Assembly: GCA_963746275.1 (NCBI GenBank)
Contig: CAVVAX010000008.1
Coordinates: forward strand, 141,144-205,143
Length of the DNA stretch: 64,000 nucleotides
DNA from: JAEULH01 sp963746275
GTDB taxonomy: Bacteria > Pseudomonadota > Alphaproteobacteria > Rhodospirillales > Defluviicoccaceae
Direction: 5' to 3'
In this document: positions 28,058 to 38,681 of the stretch, piece after piece
Layout of the letters: each line of letters opens with the position of its first letter
Numbering within the stretch: position 1 is the stretch's first letter
Position numbers and translations under genes: made by a program
The notes under the pieces: model-generated
Told to the model about the DNA's origin: nothing
Seen by the model: the letters and a program-made list of their open reading frames with translations, nothing else
Databases searched by the model: none

Positions 28058-29453
28058 TTATGTCCTCGGATTACCGCCTTCTTCTTCGGCCGCGACAAGC
28101 TCGTCGACCGCACTCACATAACGGTCGATGTCGAACTTCCGCTCCAGCCCGGCGGCGTTCATGTAGCGGATCTTGCCGAAGATCGGCCGCTCGGTCCAAC
28201 CACGGTCGTGCAGTCCGAAACACCAGGCGACATTGGTGTAGGCGTTGGGATCGCGGCCGTCGAGGAAGTAGCGGTTGTTCAGCGCCAGCATCGTCGCAAA
28301 GGCGCTCTCCGGATCCGGCGACCATTCCAGGATCTTCTTGCCCCAGTACATCCGCATGTAGTTGTGCATGAAGCCAGTGTGGACCATCTCGCGCATCGAC
28401 GCGTTCCAGTAGCGATCCTGGGTCGCCGCGGCGGCAAGCGCCGCCTCGTCGTAAAGATGCGGGCGGGGATCGGCGGCGTGGTCGGCCAGCGTCTTCCGCG
28501 CCCAAGCCGGCAGGCCGTCGTAGCGATCGTAGGCGCGGTTGTAGGCGACGTTGTTCATCGCGAGCTCGCGCCGCACGATGAGCTCCTCGAGGTAGGACGC
28601 CTTGTCCTCGACGCTGCCGGCGGTGGCGCTCGCGAACCGTGAGCGCGATCTCGACGGCTGAGATCTGGCCGAAGTGCAGGTAGGGGCTCATGAACGAGCA
28701 GCGCCAGTCGGCCGGTTGATTGCGCCCCTGGGCGTAGCCGGCAAGCTTCCCTAGAAACATCTCCAGCCGCAGCCTTGCCTCGCTCGTGCCGCCCGTCAGC
28801 CGGCGCACGGGGGCAACCGACCGGTCCAGCTTCAGCCCGGCGACAATGGTGGCGACGTCGGCGAGCTCAACGTCCGAGGCCAGGGCCAGGGTCCGCGCGT
28901 CGCGAACCACCTCCTGCTCCGGCAGCGCCCTCAGGAACTCGTCGCGGTGACGGAGGATGCGCGGGCGAATGGTCCGCGCCGCGTGCTCGGCCTTGGCCGA
29001 GGCGAGCCCGACCGGCACCACCACGTCGCCCTCGACCCGCAGCACCGGGCACTCCGCCGCCTCGCCCACCCGCTGGCGCCAGAGCCGCTGGTGGCGGAGG
29101 TAGCCGGCGTCGCAGACGACGACGGCGGCATCGCGCGCCAGATCGAGGGCGACGGCGTCCGGCGCGCCGCGGCGAATGACGAAGGCGATGCCGCGCTCGC
29201 TGAGGCGCGCCCGGACCTCGCGCAGGCCCTGGAGCATGAAGGTGTAGTGACGGGCGTTCGCCTCCGGGTAGTCGTCCATCAGGCCGAAGCCGACGACGAC
29301 GGGGAGCTTGCGGTCGTTGGCGATGCCGATGGCCAGCTCCAGGGCCGGGTTGAAGCTCGCCCGCTGCGACTGCTGCATCCAGTAGAGGACGTAGGCGCCG
29401 TCCCGCTCGGGCCGGTCGTTCAGCCTGCGGATGCGTTCCGCCTCGATCATCAT
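28058..29453 (-). CDS. Class II CPD photolyase (one frameshift)
   Basis: A deoxyribodipyrimidine photolyase that uses FADH- and light to split cyclobutane pyrimidine dimers. The N-terminal alpha/beta domain (YVLYWMQQSQRASFNPALE) and the C-terminal FAD domain (SFMSPYLHFGQISAVEIAL; RYWNASMREMVHTGFMHNYMRMYW; WCFGLHDRGWTERPIFGKIRYM) are characteristic of class II rather than class I enzymes. A frameshift near 28637 separates the halves; joined, the protein is about 464 residues. Its start is 4 bases after the stop of the (6-4)-type gene and its end 21 bases before the ligase fusion, so the three genes are probably one transcript. Confidence 0.9.
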
Positions 29454-29457
29454 CGCC

Positions 29458-31017
29458 TCAGCCCCAGGTCTCGGCGGTCATCGCCGCCTTCAGCGCGTCC
29501 GCGCGGCGGCGGATGGCGGCGACCTCGCCGTTGGCTTTGCGCTCCAGGTTGCGAAGCTGCATGGTCATCCGCCGGTTCGGCGCAAAGCGCTGCTTGTGGC
29601 GGGCGAGGAAGTCCCAGTAGAGGGTGGTGAAGGGGCAGGCGTCGTCGCCCTCCGCCCGTTTCGGATCGTAGCGGCAGCCCCGGCAGTAGTCGCTCATCCT
29701 GTCGATGTAGTTGCCGGACGCGCAGTAGGGCTTGGTCCCGACCAGGCCGCCGTCGCCGTACTGGCTCATGCCGAGCACGTTCGGCAGCGACACCCAGTCG
29801 AGGGCGTCGGCGAACATCGACATGTGCCAGCGGTGCATGGCGTACGGGTTCACCCCGAGCAGCAGGTTCAAGAGGCCCAGCACCATCAGCCGCTGGATGT
29901 GGTGGGCGTAGGCGTGGTCGACGAGCTGGCCGACGGCGGCGGCGACGCAGGCCATGTCCGTCTCGCCGGTCCACAAGAACCGCGGCGCCGGCAGGTCCGC
30001 TTCGAGCGCATTGCGTTCGGCGTAAGCAGGCATCTCCCGCCAGTAGACGCCGTGGACGTACTCCCGCCAGCCGATGATCTGGCGGATGAAGCCCTCGGCC
30101 GAGTTGAGCGGCGCCTCGCCACGGACGTAGGCCTCCTCGGCGGCGGCGACCACCTCGCGCGGGTCGAGTAGGTGCAGGTTCAGCACGCACGAGAGCCGCG
30201 CATGGTAGAGGTAGGGCCGGCCGCGGGCCATGGCGTCCTGGAAGCGGCCGAAGTTGGCGAGCCGGTGGGCGACGAAGTCGGCCAGTGCCGCCAGCGCGTC
30301 CTCGCGGGTGACGGGGTAGTCGAAGCACTCGAGCGAGCCAGGGCTGGCCGCGAACCGCCGGCGGACCAGGTTGATGACGCCTTGCGTCGTCTCGTCCGGG
30401 GAGAATCCCCTTGGCGGTTCGATGTCCGGCGGCCCCTTCCTGCCGAAGGCAGCGCGATTCTCGTTATCGAGGTTCCAGGCGCCGCCCACCGGCTCGTCGC
30501 CGTCCATGAGCGCGCCAAGGCGGGTGCGCACCTTGCGATAGAAGGTCTCCATCACCAGCGACTTGCGCCCGGCGGCGAACGCCTCGAACTCCCGGGGCTG
30601 GACGATGAAGTGGTGGTCGTCGCGAATCTCGATGGGCTTGCCGAGCCTCTCGGCGGCGCGGCGAAGCGCCTGCTCCACCCGGTGATCGCCCGGCTTGGTC
30701 ACGATCAGCCGCTCGCAGCCGCTGTCTGCCACCCGCCGTTCCAGCTCAGCGGCGAACGAGCCGCGGTTCGCCGCCTCGTCCATCTCCGAGTACAGCACCT
30801 CGATGCCCCGCGCCCGCAGCGCATCGCGGAAGTGGCGCATGGCGGCGAGGAAGAAGGCGATCTTGAGCTTGTGCTGGGGGATGTAGCTGGCTTCCTCGTC
30901 CACCTCCATCATGACGACGGCGTCGCGGCCGGGATCGATGTCGGCCAGAGCGGCGCCGTCGGCGTCGAGTTGATCGCCAAGCACGATGACCAGATGCCGC
31001 CACTGCCTTTCCGTCAT
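29458..31017 (-). CDS. Fe-S bacterial cryptochrome/(6-4)-type photolyase
   Basis: An intact 519-residue member of the FeS-BCP/photolyase-related group (COG3046). The N-terminal pocket begins HLVIVLGDQLDADGAAL; the helical FAD domain includes LNSAEGFIRQIIGWREYVHGVYW and MHRWHMSMFADALDWV. Cys residues at KPYCASGNY, YCRGCRY and DACPF are placed like the ligands of a [4Fe-4S] cluster in the Agrobacterium (6-4) photolyase PhrB. The likely role is repair of (6-4) photoproducts with a lumazine-type antenna. It starts the leftward three-gene run. Confidence 0.92.
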   Translation of the reverse strand: MTERQWRHLVIVLGDQLDADGAALADIDPGRDAVVMMEVDEEASYIPQHKLKIAFFLAAMRHFRDALRARGIEVLYSEMDEAANRGSFAAELERRVADSGCERLIVTKPGDHRVEQALRRAAERLGKPIEIRDDHHFIVQPREFEAFAAGRKSLVMETFYRKVRTRLGALMDGDEPVGGAWNLDNENRAAFGRKGPPDIEPPRGFSPDETTQGVINLVRRRFAASPGSLECFDYPVTREDALAALADFVAHRLANFGRFQDAMARGRPYLYHARLSCVLNLHLLDPREVVAAAEEAYVRGEAPLNSAEGFIRQIIGWREYVHGVYWREMPAYAERNALEADLPAPRFLWTGETDMACVAAAVGQLVDHAYAHHIQRLMVLGLLNLLLGVNPYAMHRWHMSMFADALDWVSLPNVLGMSQYGDGGLVGTKPYCASGNYIDRMSDYCRGCRYDPKRAEGDDACPFTTLYWDFLARHKQRFAPNRRMTMQLRNLERKANGEVAAIRRRADALKAAMTAETWG

Positions 31018-31177
31018 CGCCTCGTCGTCGCTCCTGCCCGCTTGCCCGTGCCGTCATGGTTACAACCTAAGCCGCGAGCCGCGGCGGGCGAGAGCTTTCT
31101 ACACGTGCGCCGTTTCCGTTGACGCGCCCGGACCAACCCGGGCAACGATGGTGCTCGGCGTTGGCGAGGAGACGGCG

Positions 31178-31867
31178 ATGACTGGGCTTTGCGCTCAACC
31201 TCCTAGGACGAGGTGCAGCCGGGTTGAACCAAGCGACGAACGAGGGTTCGGGAGGCGGCAAGGCCGAGCGGACAACTCTGCTCGCGGGTCCTGGTGCGTC
31301 AACCTCATCGCAAGTTGTTTAAGGACGAGGACGGTCGCGGCGCTGGCGCTGGTCCTTGGCTTTGCTGCCTGCGCCACGCCTGGGCCGCAGCGCATCCCCG
31401 ACGGCGGCAACGACTTCGTCTGGCCGGTCGAGGGCACGCTGCTGTCCGCCTACGGGCCGAAGCCCGGCAAGCGCTTCAACGACGGCGTCAACATCGCCGC
31501 CCCCGCCGGCACGCCGGTTCGGGCCGCGGCGGGCGGCGTCGTCATCTACACCGGCAACGAGCTGAGGAGCTTCGGCAACCTGATCCTGATCCGCCACGCC
31601 GGCGGCTGGAGCTCGGCCTACGCCCACACCGAGAACGTCCGGGTGAAGCGCAACCAGCGGGTCGAGCGAGGCGCGGTGATCGCGATGGTCGGGCGCAGCG
31701 GCAGCGTCGCCTGCTCGCAGCTCCACTTCGAGCTCCGCCGCGAGGCCAAGGCCATCGACCCGTTCGCCGTGGTCGAGGGCCGGCCGCGGGCGCTGCGGGC
31801 GGGCGCAACCGGTGCCCCCGCGGACGCCGGCTGCACGCCGGAAGCCGGCGCCCGGCCGACAAGCTGA
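31178..31867 (+). CDS. NlpD-like LytM/M23-domain lipoprotein, degenerate active site
   Basis: An envelope protein with a single LytM domain. The hydrophobic stretch TRTVAALALVLGFAACATPG carries a lipobox, so the true start is probably near 31310 (one extra T before it would create a TTG start), not the far-upstream ATG used here. The domain reads FNDGVNIAAPAGTPVRAA, GNELRSFGNLILIRHAGGWSSAYAH and CSQLHFELRREAKAIDP. The zinc ligands of active M23 enzymes (HxxxD and HxH) are replaced (NDGVN; QLH), as in NlpD/EnvC, which activate cell-division amidases rather than cut peptidoglycan. No partner amidase gene is nearby. Confidence 0.72.
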   Translation: MTGLCAQPPRTRCSRVEPSDERGFGRRQGRADNSARGSWCVNLIASCLRTRTVAALALVLGFAACATPGPQRIPDGGNDFVWPVEGTLLSAYGPKPGKRFNDGVNIAAPAGTPVRAAAGGVVIYTGNELRSFGNLILIRHAGGWSSAYAHTENVRVKRNQRVERGAVIAMVGRSGSVACSQLHFELRREAKAIDPFAVVEGRPRALRAGATGAPADAGCTPEAGARPTS

Positions 31868-31883
31868 CGCCGCCCCGGCGGGT

Positions 31884-32294
31884 TCAGCAGGCGGGCCCCT
31901 GGCGTACTGAGACGATGGTCAGGCGATGGCGCCGGCCATCGCGGGCCAGCCAGTCGATGGACTGCCCGGGCGACAGCCCGAGCAGCGCCGTCCCGATCGG
32001 CGTCAGGATCGACACCTTGCCCTCGGCGATGTCGGCCTCGCCGGGAAAAACCAGCGTTACGGTGCGGGCCGCGCCCGCCTCGGTGCGGAACTCGACGATC
32101 GAGTTCATCCGCACCACGTCCGGAGCGATCTCGCCATCGGCGACGACGCCGGCGCGGTCGAGCTCGCCCGCCAGCTCCTCGGCGACGTCGGGCTGGCGCC
32201 GGCGGGCGGCGTTGGCGAGGCCCTGCAGCCTCTGGTAGTCGCCCTGGGTGACGACGATGGTTGTTTTCTGTTCCGTTTGTTGTGTGTCTTGCAT
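31884..32294 (-). CDS. rnk: Rnk/GreA-C-terminal-domain protein
   Basis: A 136-residue protein that lacks the GreA coiled coil but has its C-terminal FKBP-like domain: VRMNSIVEFRTEAGAARTVTLVFPGEADI and SILTPIGTALLGLSPGQSIDW match the regulator of nucleoside-diphosphate-kinase family. The N-terminal helix IVVTQGDYQRLQGLANAARR may bind RNA polymerase. The start at 32294 was preferred over 32348 because GAGGTC precedes it and the N-terminal extension is uninformative. Convergent with the NlpD-like gene. Confidence 0.85.
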   Translation of the reverse strand: MQDTQQTEQKTTIVVTQGDYQRLQGLANAARRRQPDVAEELAGELDRAGVVADGEIAPDVVRMNSIVEFRTEAGAARTVTLVFPGEADIAEGKVSILTPIGTALLGLSPGQSIDWLARDGRRHRLTIVSVRQGPAC

Positions 32295-32705
32295 GGATCT
32301 GACCTCAGGCAGAAGCCGCGTGCGTGCACGATGACGCGCCCGCGGCATACCCGTCTTCGATTGGATCGTCAGGTGGTGGAAGCAGCGGTCGGCGGCGGAT
32401 CCGCGAACCGGCCGCGATGCCGGGTGAGGACCCCGCGGCCCGGCTGGTCGCAGCCTGGCCGGGGGTCAGGATCCCGCGATGGGGCAGACCCGAAAGACAA
32501 CTCGCAGAAGCGGACCGCGGGAAATGATCATGGCGTCCATCGTGGCCGGCGCCGGGTGGCGAGTCAACCTCCACACGGGTTAAGCCCCGGTGGAAGCCGT
32601 CGTCCGCCACCCCCGCTCACGCGGTCTCCGACCTGGCGCAGCGGAGACGACAAGGGCCCGGCGGAAGCCGCCGGGCCCGTCTTGCGTCTTACGGCCGAAA
32701 CGGGC
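32295..32705. other. Gene-free stretch between rnk and hppA
   Basis: 411 bases. Apart from the strong hairpin described separately at 32654-32678, no ORF, promoter boxes or repeats were convincing. The rnk promoter should be within the first 150 bases. Confidence 0.4.
32654..32678 (-). terminator. Rho-independent-like hairpin after hppA
   Basis: A perfect 11-bp stem, GGGCCCGGCGG and CCGCCGGGCCC, with a 3-base loop, 28 bases beyond the hppA stop on the minus strand. On that strand it is followed by TTGTCGT, a weak T tract. Probably ends the long leftward run that starts at rpiB/glyA. Confidence 0.65.
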
Positions 32706-34813
<2,108 letters not shown>

Positions 34814-35000
34814 GCTGGTGGCCCCTTATTGGCAGGGACGCCTCACCGGGACTTCTCTGACCCCTTCCCCCCGGCGAGCGCCGTTTGTTCATTGCGACTC
34901 ATGGGGAGGCGACCATGCCAGATGCATCCGCCATGCGCAACATGGGACTGTTGCATTGCAGCACGGCGCCACACGCAATCTGCTTTCCTGGTCGCTTGGC

Positions 35001-36015
35001 TCAGCGGAGGTGTTGCCACCCGGCCATGGTGAGGGCGAACGGAGCGCCCCTCCGCTCGACCCGGAGGCGCGGCGCGGCGGGATCATCGCCCGCGCGGCAC
35101 GATCTCGCCAATGGCGGTGAGCGGAAGCGCAAGGTCCCGGGCCAGCTCGGCAATCTCCGCATCCCGGGACGCGGCGGCGGTGAAGACCAGCTCGTAGTCG
35201 TCGCCCCCGCTCAGCGCCAGTGCCAGCAACGCCGGATCGTCGCCGATGGCGGCGGCGGCGGGCGCCGACAGCGGCACCCGCCCGGCATCGATTCGCGCGC
35301 CGACGTTCGACGCGGCGCAGATGTGGCCTAGGTCCGCGACCAAGCCGTCGGAGACGTCGGCGGCGGCGTTGGCAAGCCCGCACAACCTCCGCCCCAGCTT
35401 CAGCCGCGGCCGCGGCAGGCGGTAACGATCGAGGAGAAAGGCGCGCTCGGCGGCGTCGAGGGGCGCGAACTCGCCCTGGAGCACGCGCAGGCCCAGCGCG
35501 GCGTCGCCGATGCTGCCGGAGACGTAGATGCGGTCACCCGGCCGTGCGCCTGAGCGAAGCAGCGCCCGCCCCGCCTCGACGTGGCCAAGCGCCGTCAGCG
35601 TCAACGTCAGCGGCCCAGGCGTCGCCACCGTGTCGCCGCCGATCAGCGCGATCTGGTGCTCGCGTTGCCAGCCGGCGAGACCGGCGGCGAAGCCGTCCAG
35701 CCACGGGTGGAGGTCTGCCGCCGCCCAGGCCCGCGGCAGCGCCAGGGCGAGGAGGTAGGCGGCCGGCTCTGCGCCCATGGCGGCGAGATCCGAGAGATTG
35801 ACGCCGAGGAGCCTCCCGGCGACGTCCGCGGGCTCGGCATCGGCGGGGAAATGAACCTCGGCGACGATGGTGTCCGTGGTGGCGACCAGCGACCAGCCCG
35901 GCCGCTCGTCGATCAGCGCCGCATCGTCGAGCAGGCCCAGCGCACCCGGCGCGGTGGCTGCAAGCGGCGCGAAGTACCGGGCGATGAGCTCGAACTCGCC
36001 CAGCCCCGGCGCCAC
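35001..36015 (-). CDS. thiL: Thiamine-monophosphate kinase (one frameshift near the C-terminus)
   Basis: Phosphorylates thiamine monophosphate to thiamine diphosphate. The N-terminus GEFELIARYFAPLA and the ATP/Mg sites GALGLLDDAALID, VATTDTIVAEVHF, VNLSDLAAMGA, IGGDTVATPG and ALSGGDDYELVFTAA are intact. The frame as read stops at 35083, but one base beyond lies a continuation in the next frame, RVERRGAPFALTMAGWQHLR, which is the usual ThiL ending (a G-[WY]-x-H-[FL] tail), stopping at 35001. One base is therefore extra or missing near 35093. Corrected length is about 338 residues. nusB ends 4 bases before it, as is common in alphaproteobacteria. Confidence 0.92.
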
Positions 36016-36018
36016 CCT

Positions 36019-36507
36019 TCAGCCCTCGCCGGCCGGCGCCGCCTTCTCGCCCCGGCCCATGGCCGCCGCCATCCGGTCGAGGACAGCATTGACCAGCGCC
36101 GGCTCCTTGCCGGTGAAGAAGGCATGGGCGATGTCGAGGTACTCGTTGATGATCACCTTGGCCGGGATGTCCTGGCGCGACGACAGCTCGTAGCCACCGG
36201 CGCGGAGGATCGCCCTGAGCAGGATCTCCAGGCGTTCGACCTTGAGCTTTTCCGCCAGCGCGCCCTCGACCGCGGCGTCGAGCGCCTCGCGCCTGGCCGC
36301 CACTGCCCGAATGACCTCGGCGAAGTGGGCGGCATCGAGCTCGGCCAGCTCGGCCTCCCCGGCGCTGCCCCAGCGGCCCCTGAGGAACCCGTCGATGACC
36401 ACGTCCGGCGTGGTCCCGGCCAGCTCCATCTCGTAGATCGCCTGCACCGCCGCGAGGCGCGCGGTGCTGCGTTTGCGCGCCGCGGAGGGCTTGAGCTCCG
36501 CCGTCAC
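36019..36507 (-). CDS. nusB: Transcription antitermination factor NusB
   Basis: An all-helical RNA-binding protein of 162 residues that binds boxA with NusE in rRNA antitermination. Sequence: AARKRSTARLAAVQAIYEMELAG, then LKVERLEILLRAILRAGGYEL and the conserved PAKVIINEYLDIAHAFF followed by VNAVLD. Overlaps the ribH end by 4 bases, as is usual for the ribH-nusB pair. Confidence 0.96.
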   Translation of the reverse strand: MTAELKPSAARKRSTARLAAVQAIYEMELAGTTPDVVIDGFLRGRWGSAGEAELAELDAAHFAEVIRAVAARREALDAAVEGALAEKLKVERLEILLRAILRAGGYELSSRQDIPAKVIINEYLDIAHAFFTGKEPALVNAVLDRMAAAMGRGEKAAPAGEG

Positions 36508-36959
36508 GTCAGCACCGATGGCATCGCCGCCTTGAGCTCCATCATGCGGACGCAGGCCCGCGCCGCCTCGGCGCCCTTGTTCTTGCCGTCGACGGCGGCA
36601 CGGACCCGCGCCTGCTCATAGGTGGCGCAGGTGAGCACGCCGAAGCCCAGGGGTGCGCAGTTCAGGGTGGCGAGGTCCATCAGCGCCCGGCTGACCTCAC
36701 GGCAAATGTGGTCATAGTGGTCGGTCTCGCCGCGGAGCACGCAGCCGAGCGCGATGTAGCCGTTGTAGGACGCATCGCTGCCCGCGCGCATGGCCATGTG
36801 GATCACGGCCGGGATCTCGAACGCGCCCGGCACGGCGATGCGCACGGTAGCGATCTCGCGCTCGTCCAGCACCGCCATGGCGCCGGCCGCGAGCTGGTCG
36901 GCCAGGTCCTCGTAGTAGCGCGCCTCGACGATGAGCACCCGCGCGCCCTTGCTGATCAT
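36504..36959 (-). CDS. ribH: 6,7-dimethyl-8-ribityllumazine synthase
   Basis: Condenses 5-amino-6-ribitylaminouracil with 3,4-dihydroxybutanone phosphate to give lumazine. The 151-residue frame is complete: EARYYEDLADQLAAGA, RIAVPGAFEIPAVIHMA, IALGCVLRGETDHYDHIC (catalytic His) and PLGFGVLTC. Overlaps the ribB stop by 4 bases at its start and nusB by 4 at its end, so translational coupling is likely. Confidence 0.97.
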   Translation of the reverse strand: MISKGARVLIVEARYYEDLADQLAAGAMAVLDEREIATVRIAVPGAFEIPAVIHMAMRAGSDASYNGYIALGCVLRGETDHYDHICREVSRALMDLATLNCAPLGFGVLTCATYEQARVRAAVDGKNKGAEAARACVRMMELKAAMPSVLT

Positions 36960-38110
36960 TCCGCCGTGCCCTCTCCGATGGCCTGCTGGCCGGCCACGCA
37001 GAGGCCGTAGCCTTCGAGGCCGATGATCGTGCGCTTGGTGTTCGACAGCAAGATGAGCTGGCGCACCCCGAGGTCGAGCAGGATCTGGGCGCCGACGCCA
37101 TAGTCGCGCAACTGCGGCACCTCGGCGTCGTTGCCGGCAAGCCGCGCCCTAACCCGTTCCGAGAGGCTGGTCGGATGCGGCTCGCGGATCAGGACGACGA
37201 CGCCGCGGCCCGTCCGGGCGATCATCCGCATCGACTGGTGGAGTTGCTCGGCGCGGCCGGAATGATCGTCGCCGAGGACGTCCTCGAGCACGTTCAGCGC
37301 ATGCATGCGCACCAGCACCGGCCCGTCGGCGGCCAGGTCGCCTTTAACCAGGGCCACGTGCTCGGCATGGGCAACGCGGTTGACGTAGACATACATCGAG
37401 AAGCGGCCGCCGTAGACGCTCTCGAACGGCGCCTCCAGCACCCGCTCGACGATCCGGTCATGGCGGAGGCGGAAGGCTATGAGATCGGCGATGGTGCCGA
37501 TCTTGAGCCCATGGCTGCGGGCGAAGCGGATCAGGTCCGGGGTCCGGGCCATGGTCCCGTCGTCGTTCATGATCTCGCAGATCACGCCCGACGGGTTGAG
37601 CCCGGCGAGCCTGGCGATGTCCACCGCGGCTTCCGTGTGGCCGGCGCGCACCAGCGTCCCGCCGTCGCTGGCCTTCAGCGGGAAGACGTGGCCGGGCGAG
37701 ACGATGTCGTCGCTGCCCTTGCTGGGGTCGATGGCGACGGCGATGGTCCGGGCCCGGTCGGAGGCGGAGATGCCGGTGGTCACGCCCTCGCGCGCCTCGA
37801 TCGAGACGGTGAAGGCGGTGTGGTGGCGCGACGCATTCTTCTGCGCCATCAGCGGCAGCTTGAGCTGCTCGACCCGCTGGCGGGTGAGCGCCAGGCAGAT
37901 GAGGCCGCGGCCGTACTTGGCCATGAAGTTGATGGCCTCCGGCGTCGCCATCTGCGCCGGGATGATGAGGTCGCCCTCGTTCTCGCGGTTCTCGTCGTCG
38001 ACCACCACGACCATGCGGCCGTTGCGCGCCTCCTCGACGATCTCGTCGAGCGGCGCGAAGGCAGCGTGCGCCGCCGGCGCTTCAGGCGGTTTCGAGAATG
38101 CGTGCGACAT
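36956..38110 (-). CDS. ribB: 3,4-dihydroxy-2-butanone 4-phosphate synthase with a degenerate GTP cyclohydrolase II-like domain
   Basis: Residues about 20-215 form an active-looking RibB domain: VVVDDENRENEGDLIIPA (acidic metal loop), GRGLICLALT, HHTAFTVSIEA, DIVSPGHVFPL and RAGHTEAAVDIARLAG. Residues about 220-384 align with RibA, but the three zinc Cys are missing (the segment MHALNVLEDVLGDDHSGRAE has none), so it cannot be a working cyclohydrolase. This matches the RibBX-type fusions of alphaproteobacteria, where the second domain modulates RibB. A separate ribA must exist elsewhere. Its ATG overlaps the ribE end by 29 bases. Confidence 0.93.
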   Translation of the reverse strand: MSHAFSKPPEAPAAHAAFAPLDEIVEEARNGRMVVVVDDENRENEGDLIIPAQMATPEAINFMAKYGRGLICLALTRQRVEQLKLPLMAQKNASRHHTAFTVSIEAREGVTTGISASDRARTIAVAIDPSKGSDDIVSPGHVFPLKASDGGTLVRAGHTEAAVDIARLAGLNPSGVICEIMNDDGTMARTPDLIRFARSHGLKIGTIADLIAFRLRHDRIVERVLEAPFESVYGGRFSMYVYVNRVAHAEHVALVKGDLAADGPVLVRMHALNVLEDVLGDDHSGRAEQLHQSMRMIARTGRGVVVLIREPHPTSLSERVRARLAGNDAEVPQLRDYGVGAQILLDLGVRQLILLSNTKRTIIGLEGYGLCVAGQQAIGEGTAE

Positions 38111-38681
38111 AGCGGGCCAACAGGTCGATCTCCACGTTCACCTTGCCGCCGACGGGCAGACGGCCGAGGGTCGTCACGGTCCAGGTATGAGGAATGATAT
38201 TGACGCCGAAGCGGTCGCCGTCGACCTCGTTGACGGTCAGCGAGACGCCGTCGATGGCGATCGAGCCCTTCTCGGCGATGAAGCGATGCAGGGGCCGCGG
38301 CGCCGCGAACACCATCCGCCAGGAGGCGCCCTCGGCCGCGGCGGAGACGAGGGCGCCGATGCCGTCGACGTGACCCGAGACGATGTGGCCGCCGAGCTCG
38401 TCGCCGAGCCGGGCCGAGCGCTCCAGGTTGACGGGCGTGCCCTCCCGCCAGTCGCCGATCGTCGTCCGCGACAGCGTCTCGCCCGAGACCGTCACCGCGA
38501 ACCAATCGTCGCCGTGCTCGACCACGGTGAGGCAGACGCCGGAGCAGGCGATCGAGGCGCCCAGGGCGAGATCGGCGGCGGCAGGACGCGGCAACGCGAT
38601 CTCCAGCCGGCGGTCGCCTTCGTCGCGGAGGCTTCGCACCGTGCCCAAGTCGGTGACGATCCCGGTGAACACCTCAATCAC
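38082..38681 (-). CDS. ribE: Riboflavin synthase, alpha chain
   Basis: Dismutates two lumazines to riboflavin. It has 199 residues in two similar barrels: FTGIVTDLGTV, IACSGVCLTVV, GGHIVSGHVDGIGAL, then IAIDGVSLTVNEV and NIIPHTWTVTTLG. The start is the ATG of MIEVFTGIV, overlapping the end of ribD by 4 bases. The frame is intact. Confidence 0.97.
   Translation of the reverse strand: MIEVFTGIVTDLGTVRSLRDEGDRRLEIALPRPAAADLALGASIACSGVCLTVVEHGDDWFAVTVSGETLSRTTIGDWREGTPVNLERSARLGDELGGHIVSGHVDGIGALVSAAAEGASWRMVFAAPRPLHRFIAEKGSIAIDGVSLTVNEVDGDRFGVNIIPHTWTVTTLGRLPVGGKVNVEIDLLARYVARILETA

Noticed and set aside
30172..31122. Plus-strand ORF (316 codons) opposite the (6-4)-type photolyase
   Set aside because: The minus-strand product has strong motifs throughout; this is its antisense frame.
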